Shown in pieces: positions 32,458 through 41,052 of a DNA stretch of 64,000 nt. A program made the translations under genes and the position numbers. The stretch's first letter is position 1. Every line of letters starts with the position of its first letter. Origin of the DNA: Russula earlei. Taxonomy: Eukaryota; Basidiomycota; Agaricomycetes; Russulales; Russulaceae. The stretch spans positions 1 through 64,000 of the forward strand of contig JAGFNK010000157.1 in assembly GCA_025769875.1 (NCBI GenBank), written 5' to 3'. The notes beneath the pieces were generated by a model that saw only the letters and a program-made list of their open reading frames with translations, was not told the DNA's origin and did no database searches.

Positions 32458-33757
32458 CTATTCAATAACATGTTCTGCGTGGTCCCTCTGAATTCTCTGA
32501 TACTGCTCCCACATGTCATCAGCAATTTTATCTCACCTGATATTTGCTCGCTCCCTCTCACACTGCATCACAGGGCCTGTTCCAAGTTCACCAGCCAGCG
32601 CTTCCTCTTCTTGTGCGTCCATCTGGAGGTCAGCCACTTGGTCGTCAAATGTGCCAATCTCCCTAGAGTCATATGTGCGAATAAGATTGTGAAGTGCTGC
32701 TGAGCGCACATGGGATGCGTGCTTGAACTCCCATGTCATACTCATGGGGTTGTGAGAGAATCTTGAAACACCACTTGAGAATTCCAAAAATGTGTTCAAT
32801 GACATTGTGAGCTTGGGCATGATGCAAATTGAACAGCTCCTTGGGTGTGCAGTGGCCTAGGACAAACATCAGTAAGACAACTTGAAAGTAAGACAACAAA
32901 GACTCACCTTGTGCGAGCATGGCCCCATTCAGCTAGATGGTACCGCACACCTCGATAAGGGGTGAGAAGTACATCTGACAAGGCAAAACCCGCATCACCA
33001 AGATAATACTTCCCCCTTGGGACACAAAGATCAGAATGATGTGCTGCAGTGAAAAAGTGTTGCAGTCAGCAGTGGAACCCTCCCAACCAGTCAGCAGGTA
33101 GGTGAAGCGGAGGTCAAATGAGCATCCCATGAGGCAGTTCTGCATGAGACCTCCTTTGTGGTTTCTTGCCACATCACGCTCTGCAGCAGTGGCAAAACAG
33201 TCAATATGTGTACTGTCAATAGCACCCAGCGTGTCCTTGAGAAATGGAAAGAATTTGGGGTTGCTTTGGATGAAGGGGTGAGGGGGTGAATCGGCATCAG
33301 GAAGGCGCACAAATGTGGTGTAGAAGGGAGGGCTCGAGAGAATGCCTAGAATTTTTTTAAAATATCTAGCTATCCATCAGACAACATCTGAAAGAAACCT
33401 GAGAGATACTTACTTTGAAATGGTGCAGGGTGACCACTGAAAACACTCTCCAACATGTGTCGATGGCAGCCCTGTGACAGCTGTATAAAGGAAGATAGCA
33501 ATTTGTTCTTCGACTTGGACGTGTCATGATGATGAGATACCAAGTCGTTGGAGGATCCGCTGGAGGATGATAAATACTTTTTTATGCACCCCAAGCTCAG
33601 TCTGAATGCGGTCTGGATGGCCAGTGAGTAGGTCCTCAACCCACTTAGCCCCAGTGTATGAAGATGTGTGATATGGGATAGGAGGACAATAGAGGGGTTC
33701 AAGGAGCTCAAGTAATGCTTGGCAGCAAAGTAGGAGAACAGTTGACATATTTAACAT
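32458..33757 (-). pseudogene. Harbinger (HARBI1-like) DDE transposase
   Basis: Exon 1 gives YTGAKWVEDLLTGHPDRIQT… to GISSS, then TGA (33524-33526). The frame continues as HVQVEEQIAIFLYTAVTGLP and FQWSPCTISK, ending at a GTAAGT donor. After the intron it reads YFKKILGILSSPPFYTTFVR. The DDE triad is visible: D in GAIDSTHI, D in YLGDAGFALS (a second short intron precedes it), and E in NVIEHIFGILKW. One extra base near 32700 shifts PCAL into AALHNLIRTYD, and a second TGA at 32533-32535 precedes the tail DKIADDMWEQYQ. All motifs of an active enzyme are present, but two stops and one frameshift make it non-functional as read. Confidence 0.88.
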
Positions 33758-34019
33758 GACATAGAGCTGTTGGTGCCGTTGGTGTCAGCCATTGTACCCA
33801 TTGCTGATGAGGGTTATCGGGCATCTTGAGCGAGGGAGGGGACAACAACGGGGACAAAGTGTGCAACTTTTTGACAGAAAATGTTTTTGGCACATCACAT
33901 GTAATTTCACAATATGTGAAATATTTATTTGGATACACATACATGACACAACAATACAAATCATCGCTTAGGCTCGCTTCACTTTCTCCACCAGATTACA
34001 TATGTATCCACGTGCAAAC

Positions 34020-35231
34020 TCACATGATGACTCCACAGATATGAGCGCGAAGGTAGCCATCCACCTCTCTGATGCCACAATTGGCAAACAGGGATAATGC
34101 TGGGACAATATCATCAGTTGGCAACCAACAACCATTTGTGATATCCTTGATATCACTGGCAAGGTGTTGGACTGCCAGTGTCCGGCATGCATACTCAGGA
34201 AGTGCCAAAAATCCAGGTACAGTATCACCTGCAAGTGCGGGTGCAGGTGCAGGTGCAGGTGCGGGTGCGGGTGTGGGTGCAGGTGCGGGTGCGAATTCAG
34301 GCATGGGCGGGGAGAGACCAAGAGAATGGACAGTTGAGTCAAAGACATCAACAACTCTGTTCATGACCACTGTAACACCCATGACAGCAGACACCATGGT
34401 GTCACCCCTCTGTTTTTTAGCTGAAGATGTTCCGGACATCAGGATATCATCAATGCAAGGTGATTTACACTTGTTGGTTACGAAGTCGAATGAGGTATTT
34501 GCGAAGTCGAATGAGGTATTTGTGAAGTCGAATGAGGTATTTGATGGTGAAGTTGATGCCCTCCTGCTGCCGCCAACTTGAGACAAATCGGGGGTCAGGT
34601 GAGCAGGAGTAGGTGGCTGGGATGGAGCATGCTCAGCACGAGGTGTTGGCTGCGAAGCCCGGTATGCATGTTTGCCTTTGGTTTTTGTTCCTACAAGAGA
34701 TTCCATGGCCTCGCAATGTGGCCAGCCCTTGTGGTGGAACTTCTTGACCGCTGGTTTGTCCTACTAAAGTAAGATATTGTCGACAAATCAGAAGTTACAG
34801 ACGCACTGCGACCAGCTCATCATACACTGCCTGATTTTGATTTTCTGCTGATATATGTCCATTCCTGTCACATCATCCCAAGCCATGCCAGACTTATTTT
34901 TGATTGCTGAAATGGTGTCCCAGTCGGTCTTCATCTAGTTGAACGGTGTCAGTGTTGAGGTGTAGTGAAAAGAGGAAACACGTACCCTTTGCCACTTCGT
35001 CTTGCATGAGCTCAGAGTTTTGAAGCCACCCTTCTTACAAAGGGACCTAATTTGACTGGCTGCCTCATTGAAGACTTGATCCTTGAACATAGCATTGGAC
35101 ATCATTTGGTCCTTGTGCTCCAAGAGGAAGTTTAAGAACTCGGCTTCCTCCTCAGTCATCCATCTTGCCTTGATATCTGCTCGGGTTTCTTCTGCAGAGG
35201 AATCAGAGCTTCTTGACAAGCGGGTCTGCAT
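34020..35231 (-). CDS. Myb/SANT-like DNA-binding protein of the Harbinger element
   Basis: The first exon (35231 to about 34985) encodes a trihelix-type Myb/SANT domain (WMTEEEAEFLNFLLEHKDQM, TLSSCKTKWQRV). It ends at a GTACGT donor. The second begins at 34934 with KTDWDTISAIKNKSGMAWDD. After another probable intron the frame gives KFHHKGWPHCEAMESLVGTK and a Ser/Pro-rich region. A sevenfold-residue repeat NTSFDF[TAV] (34482-34544) and an Ala-Pro run (34240-34300) follow. Harbinger elements need such a partner protein to bring the transposase to DNA and nucleus. Exon borders are approximate. Confidence 0.75.
34482..34544 (-). repeat. 21-bp tandem repeat, three copies, coding for NTSFDF-x
   Basis: GAAGTCGAATGAGGTATTTG with one variable base, three times in frame inside the Myb/SANT gene; it extends the protein without a stop. 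Confidence 0.85.
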
Positions 35232-35523
35232 GGGAGGTGATGATCAGGATCAGGAAAATAAAGTGTGGGGCAATGCTGAAGTGAAGGTGAAAAAGAAGGT
35301 ACTGACAAAGGGCTTACACATGTGCAATCACACACAAATATGCAAATACACAAATATGCAAATCACAAGTGAATAAAAACTCATATTAAAAAAAAACCTA
35401 TTAGTTTATCATATATGTGATGTCACTTATATCACACTGGTCACACCAGTCACTCCCGGAAAATCCCAAAATTCAAGTTCAAGTTCGAAGTTCAAGAATT
35501 CTCAGTTGGTATCATGGGCCTTA

Positions 35524-36834
35524 GTTTGCTTTTGAATTTTTCTGCTTACTATGCTTGACACACTTAAATGACAGCATAGAGCCATGCCTAAGCCCAAATA
35601 AGCCAGACAATAAGCCCAGATAAGCAGCCTAAGCCCAAGGATAAGCCAGATAAGCAGCCCAGCTAAGCAAATTCATGAGGAGACCTAGCTTTCCATGCTT
35701 AGCCTAAGCATGTCAAGCCCAGCTTAGCAGTGCTTAGAAGCATCACTAAGCACCATTAAGCACACTTAAGTGTTGCTAAGCAAATCTCAGATTTTGCTGA
35801 TGCTACATCTCAACTGGAGTGGGTTTTGTGAAAACCTGTGCATATTGCAGGTAACCCATGAATTTCATGGGTAACACCATACCCTTACCCATATGGGTAC
35901 GCAAAATATACCCACAGGTACCCAGTCACACCCTATGGGTGACAACTGTTCTGGCCTTCAAGGCTTCTTTGTCCTTCATTCCCTTGGTTGTGGCACAGGC
36001 TCTGGTCTTGGTGTACTCTTCCTTGAGTGACTTTTGATTATGGCAAGGAGCAGCAGCAGCAGCCCCTTCACTGTGGCCAATGCAATCAGGATGCAGCAAC
36101 ACCCTTATCAGATAGACTCATGTCATGCCTTTTTCGCTGACAATATTGCATAATCCTACCAAAAAGAGCCTCAGAGCAAAAACTCGTTTCCGCAGTGATT
36201 GTTGCAGCCTGAGCTCAGTCTCAGCACATACTCACCTAAAGATAGGGACAAGTTGGCCCAAGCTGCTGACTTATGGGCTCGACTGGAGCAAAGCTCCAAA
36301 CTCCGCAATCCGCAACAACCGTGCCTTTGCAGGCACGCGGCCGACAGATGATGCTCAATGATACTCCGTCTGGCCGAGCCTGGGGCAGTGCCAAACTCAT
36401 AATACACCTGGCTGGGTGATGTCACGCACTGGCAATGGCAACCGACTCAGATCTCTCCTTGCCGTTGACAGTCATTTTAGTTATCAATTGGCCCGGGTAC
36501 GGATAGAACGCATAACCGGTGGGAATTCGTTTACCTTCGTCCTCGCCTCGTCCCCCAAGGCTGCCCTTAAGGCCGGACATCGTGTCATGTCATCTCAAAG
36601 CCTGATCCATCTCAGTACCGGCGGTGACTGTACCATGCCGCGGACCTCGTCATCCGTCAATCTGCGACAGATCGCTCGCGCACGTCCACGTCCCTGATCC
36701 GGAATCAAAAGGCAATCATCAATCACAACGGCCGGGACTTAAAGAAAAGCAAGAGTCACCCGCCGAAACCGTCGCATCAGAACGTCTGCTCCTACCCCAC
36801 CTGTTTTCTTTTTTTGTTTCTCTCCTTTTTTCTC
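35524..36834. other. Gene-free stretch marking the end of the transposon island
   Basis: 35560-35780 is full of TAAGC/AAGCC words (AAGCCCAGATAAGCAGCC). 35860-35940 has repeated short palindromes of the ACCCATATGGGT type. From about 36180 the base composition changes towards the GC-rich gene block. 36600-36834 is the upstream region of the next gene; no clear TATA is visible. Confidence 0.4.
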
Positions 36835-38257
36835 ATGGGTGCCTCCTCCATCCCAAAGCTCTTCCGCCCGATCCGCGTCGGCACGGCCAACCTGCGGCAC
36901 CGCGTCGTGCTCGCGCCCATGACGCGCTTCCGCGCGGACGCCGAACATGTGCACGGCCCGCTTGCGGTGGAATATTACAAGCAGCGCACGAGCGTGCCCG
37001 GCACCCTCGCCATCACCGAGGCGACGTTCATCGACGCGCGCGCGGGCGGATACAAAAGCGTCCCCGGCATCTGGAGCGACAAGCAAGTCGCCGCGTGGAA
37101 GGCGGTTCGTCCTCTTTTTTTTTTTTTTCTTCTTTTTCTTCGTCCTCGGTCGCGCGCTGCGTTTCGAACCTCTCCGGCCTTCCGTTCGCATGAATGAATG
37201 ATCTGACGGGACGTGATCCCCGGTTCGCAGGTCGTGGACGCGGTGCACGAGAACGGCTCGTTCATCTTCCTCCAGCTCTGGGCGCTCGGCCGCACGGCGA
37301 ACCCGGACGCTCTGAAGCAAGAGGGCGGGCACCCGCTCGTCGCGCCGAGCGCCATCCCGCTCCCCGCCTCGCTCGAGAACCCCTCGGTGCCGGGCCCGAC
37401 GCCCCGCGCGCTGACCGTGGAAGAGATCGGGGAGTACGTGCGGCTGTACGCGGCCGCGGCGGAGAACGCCGTGCTGCGGGCCGGTTTCGACGGCGTGGAG
37501 ATCCACGCCGCGAACGGGTACCTGCCCGATCAGTTCTTGCAGAGCAACTCGAACGAGAGGACGGACGAGTACGGCGGCTCGGTTGAGAACCGGTCGCGCT
37601 TCGTGCTCGAGATCGCGAGCGCGGTCGTCAAGGCCGTCGGCGCGGAAAAGGTCGGCATACGGTTCAGCCCGTGGTCGACCTTTCAGGGTGGGTGGACTAT
37701 TTTTAATTTTTTTAATTTTTGGGTGCGGCGTGTGCGTGATCTGATGGAAGTGATCGTAGGGATGAGGATGCCAGACCCTCTTCCCACATTCGTCAACGTC
37801 GTCACCCGCATCCGAGACGATCATCCAGACTTTGCCTACATCCACGTCGTGGAGCCGACGGCCCACCACAGGCCAAAGTGGGAGACGGGGCCGCTGAAAG
37901 ATTCGAGCCAACCCCTGCGAGAAATCTGGGGCGATCGCCCGTACATTGCCAACTCTGACTTTGGGCGCTCCCGCGCGATTGAGACGGTCGAAAAGGAGGA
38001 CGGATTGGTGTCGTTCGCGCGCCATTTTATTTCGAACGTCAGTGAATCAACGATGCCTCGGATTTTCTGAATTCCTGACATTGTGCCCTTGGGCTGACGT
38101 GTTCCGATTACAGCCCGATTTGCCACGTCGCCTGAAAGAGAATCTTCCGCTCACCCCATCGAACCACCAAACTTACTACACCCCGGGTGCGGTGGGATAT
38201 ACCGATTATCCTTTCGCGGAAGAGAGAGGGGTCGCGAACGTGAAGAATCGCATCTAA
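36835..38257 (+). CDS. Old Yellow Enzyme family NADH:flavin oxidoreductase
   Basis: Four exons (36835-37104, 37231-37687, 37760-38037, 38114-38257) give 382 residues, the usual OYE length. An FMN enzyme of the TIM-barrel type that reduces activated C=C bonds with NAD(P)H. Seen: LAPMTRFRA (27-34, flavin site); FIFLQLWALGR; the signature VEIHAANGYLPDQFLQSNSN with His182 and Asn185 as substrate-anion ligands and Tyr187 as the expected proton donor; the RTDEYGGSVENRSRF motif; and NSDFGRSRAIE near the FMN phosphate site. The start ATG lacks a good alternative. Intron 1 holds a long T tract; intron 2 has length 72 and is open in frame, so retention would not break the frame. Convergent with the carrier gene. 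Natural substrate unknown. Confidence 0.9.
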
Positions 38258-38494
38258 GGTCTCAGCCATACCTGAAAATTAGTGATAGATTGTCGGATAG
38301 ATATATGTTTTCAATGAGATGACATCTATTCAGCGATGGCCAGTGAGCGCCCCGTCGATGTGTTGGAAGGCACACCGAGTAAATGATGAGGAAAGAGAAA
38401 AGCCGCTGCAGATATCCCTTTGAACTGATTCATGCATCTCGCCCTCCGATGACAATGATGATTTTTTCGTAGATCGTAAACACAATGCCTCCAC

Positions 38495-39846
38495 TCATCT
38501 AGGTAGCAAGTCACTGAGCGTCGCTTGCATATAATGAGAAAAGTGCAAACGCACCACCAGTCGTGCCAGTCTCGGCGTTGTGCCCGTCCAGAAGCGTAGG
38601 ATGCCTTCCTCTGTAAATATACGATACGCGCAATGGAAGGAATTACGATATTGTGTGCGCGCATCGAGCGACTGCATGCGCGTCTTGACGACGCTGGCGA
38701 GAGAGAAAAAGGGGTGTATTACGCGTTGTATGCAGGTACGTTCGGAGAGATACGCACTCGAGCGGCATGGTGGTATATACGGTGACGAGCCCGGCGATGG
38801 CGCCAATGCCAAAGGTGACGCTGCTGGGCAATGCTTGTCCCTTGCGGGTGCGGCTCTGTACGAACTGCTTGAGGGTGGTGTACGTCGTGAAGCGGACGGC
38901 AGGAATTGGCGCCTTGGCGCATCATCTGCGTTTGTTCATTCATGCGTTCAATTTTTTTTTTTTTCAGAGGGGGGGTGCGTGGGGGATGTTTACATGAGCG
39001 AGGAAAGCCAGAGAACACTCGACGATCACGTACGACGGGAAATAGCCCACGGTAGATCCCCCGCAGGCCCTCTGCCCTTACGATGGACGCCGTGCCGTGC
39101 AGGAGGCCGCGGTATTGCGGTTGAGGTCGTTTCGCGTCGTCTATCAGTTTCGTTCTGAGCGCACGTGGTCCCCGGATTAGTTGCGATCGCGATCGCGAAA
39201 CAGAAAAATTAAAAAGAACGGGGAGGGAAGGAACGCCGGGCGTACTTGATCGTTTCGGAAGGGGTGACGGCGAAGATAGCTTCCATCACTCCTGCGCCAA
39301 GCCCAGCTAAGAGGCTGCGTGGAGCGCTGACTTTGCCCTTCAATGCCATGGTGGATGCGTGAGCCGATCAAGCATGGTCGCAGGCGAGGTGGTGGTGGAG
39401 AGACGGTAGGGAGGATGATGGTTGGGAGAAGGCGTGTGGAGATAACTCACGTCTTTGTCGGCGAGGGTTTGTTTGAATTTGTCGTAGGACACGAAGCGCA
39501 CACCCGCCTTGACTGAATTTCCAACGACGAGAGCGGTACAGCCCGCGTATAGCCCCCGTACGCCGTGCGAGCGCAAGGTCTCACGAATTATAGTGAGCGG
39601 TGGCTCCCGCTTAGTTGGAGAGGGAAAGACAGCGGCTCTCGGTTGCGTTGATGATAAAAAGGACAAGACAGACCTTGCCGCCAAATTGTGAGCGTGTCTT
39701 GACAAACTCGGTAGGATAGGTCACGAAACTACATAATGACAGTCAAGGAGGGGGAAGCAGATCGTTTTGTGTGCTCACGCTTCTACAGCGCCCGCAGTCG
39801 CACCCGCGACGAGGGAGTGAAGAGGTTTCTCCGTCTTGGGGGACAT
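38495..39846 (-). CDS. Mitochondrial tricarboxylate (citrate) carrier, CTP1-like, with apparent frameshifts
   Basis: Seven or so minus-strand exons encode the three-repeat mitochondrial carrier fold: LVAGATAGAVEA…YPTEFVKTRSQFGGK (repeat 1); GLYAGCTALVVGNSVKAGVR; LLAGLGAGVMEAIFAV with TPSETIKTKLIDDAK (repeat 2); GIYRGLFPVVMRQGANS; FGIGAIAGLVTVYTTMPLDV with VKTRMQSLDA (repeat 3). These match the yeast citrate carrier in order and motifs (P-x-[DE]-x-x-K each time). It exchanges citrate across the inner mitochondrial membrane. Odd: after MRQGANS one extra base (about 38905) throws the expected AVRFTTYTTLKQF out of frame. Near the C-terminus (about 38548) the expected GGAFALFSLYASDAQ lies in another frame, with stop at 38511. 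Either pseudogene or consensus error. Confidence 0.8.
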
Positions 39847-40004
39847 TGTACGAGTCCCTGGCAAGGCTGAGAGCTGCCTTGAGCCAACTAACAACACAAA
39901 CCCAACCCACGTCAGTCCGGGAATTACGGCCCGTGCACGTGTCGCAGGACACGGGCCGTACTTCCCTCTTGTCGCTTCCCTCTGCACTGACACATGGAAC
40001 ATCC
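39847..40004. promoter_or_regulatory. Divergent promoter between citrate carrier and HemD genes
   Basis: Only 158 bp separate the two ATGs. In it lies an 11-bp inverted repeat, TACGGCCCGTG (39925-39935) and CACGGGCCGTA (39950-39960). Its 14-bp loop starts with the E-box CACGTG (reading from …GTG-CACGTGTC). Such a site would suit a dimeric regulator acting on both genes. No TATA box seen. Confidence 0.5.
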
Positions 40005-40952
40005 ATGGCACAGCGAGTTCTTCTTTTAAGGACGCCTGCATCACCACCAGAAACTGACCCGTACGAAGCGGCCCTCACGCGCGCCTCCTTTCGCCCCCTC
40101 TCGCTTCCCGTGCTCGAAACTGTGCTCGAGAACGTCGACCGCCTGTCCCGCATTATCCGTGGGGAAGATGAGGGCAGGGTAGACGCAGTGATCGTGACTT
40201 CCGCACGAGCGGTGGATGCGTGTGCCAATGCGGGCGTCGACACCGACTGGCGGGCGGTGCGCTTCTATGTCGTGGGACACGCAACGGCTGCGGCGCTGGC
40301 GCGGCTGCGCACTCCGCCGCAAGACGTACGGGGCATGGAATGTGGGACGGCGGAGCGACTGGCGCGCTATATCGTAGGGGACGCGAGGAGGGAGGAGAGG
40401 TTGTTGTATCTGACGGGAGACAAGAACCGGGAGACGCTCGCCCGCGTTGTGCGGGAGGGCCTCGGCGAGGAAGGCGTGTTGAGAGAGCTCAGGGTGTATG
40501 CGACGCGCGGGGTGGGGGACTTTGAGGGACGTCTCTCGCGTGCGTTGGAGGGCGAGACGGGTACGTCGTTGGCATTATTTACCCGTGCCGACGCGCCGGC
40601 GAGGGAATATTGAAATTGACTGGCTGCGCCCCCGGCTTTTTTAGTCGAAGACGGGGAGCGGTGGTGGATCGTTTTCTTCGCGCCTTCGGCGGCCGCTCAT
40701 GCCATGCCTGCCTTGCGTGCGCATTTTTCGATGGCGGCGCGAGAGGGCTGGAGGGACGACGGGTTGGGTCGGGGTCGGGCGCAGGCACGAGTAGCGGCGA
40801 TTGGAGGAACGACAGGAGATTATCTAAGCGAACACGTCGGGCTGATCGTCGATGCGGTCGCGGAAAGGCCGAGCGGGGAATCTCTCACGGCTGCACTCAT
40901 TCAACACAGCCTGGACAACGGACAACACCGCCAGCGCTCAAAAATGAATTGA
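40005..40952 (+). CDS. Uroporphyrinogen-III synthase (HemD family)
   Basis: Two exons (40005-40560, 40645-40952) give 287 residues. The enzyme closes hydroxymethylbilane to uroporphyrinogen III in haem synthesis. Seen: MAQRVLLLRTPASPPETDPY start typical of fungal members; ETVLENVDRLSRII; VDAVIVTSARAVDAC (UROS strand-loop); RFYVVGHATAAALARL; ERLLYLTGDKNRETL; exon 2 WWIVFFAPSAA followed by VAAIGGTTGDYLSE, the conserved C-terminal IG-T motif. The intron starts GTACGT and ends TTTTTTAG; reading through it would stop early. Overall similarity within this family is always low, so the call rests on motif order. Divergent from the citrate carrier. Confidence 0.82.
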
Positions 40953-41052
40953 AATGTCACTTCCCGTTGTTTTTTGGCCCCACTTTCTTTCACCCGTTCT
41001 TTATATTCACCGCGTAATCCGACTCTGAGTGCACTCTCCCTTCCTTGGCTCC

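Larger units (their letters stand above)
32136..35520 (-). mobile_element. PIF/Harbinger DNA transposon with transposase and Myb/SANT genes, TSD TTA
   Basis: Ends GGCCCATGATACCAAC…GTTGGTATCATGGGCC, with inverted repeats of about 200 bp (left 32136-32335, right 35320-35520) that are nearly identical. TTA stands at 32133-32135 and 35521-35523. Two minus-strand genes fill the 3.4 kb: a Myb/SANT-like protein first, then a DDE transposase. That two-gene layout and the 3-bp duplication define Harbinger. Confidence 0.92.

Noticed and set aside
36120..36834. tRNA or other RNA gene upstream of the OYE gene
   Set aside because: No cloverleaf or conserved A/B boxes could be traced by eye here or in the other gene-free stretches.
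36739..38025. 428-aa minus-strand ORF opposite the OYE gene
   Set aside because: Arg-rich, no domain, and it crosses the introns of a clearly coding plus-strand gene; a shadow of GC-rich codons.
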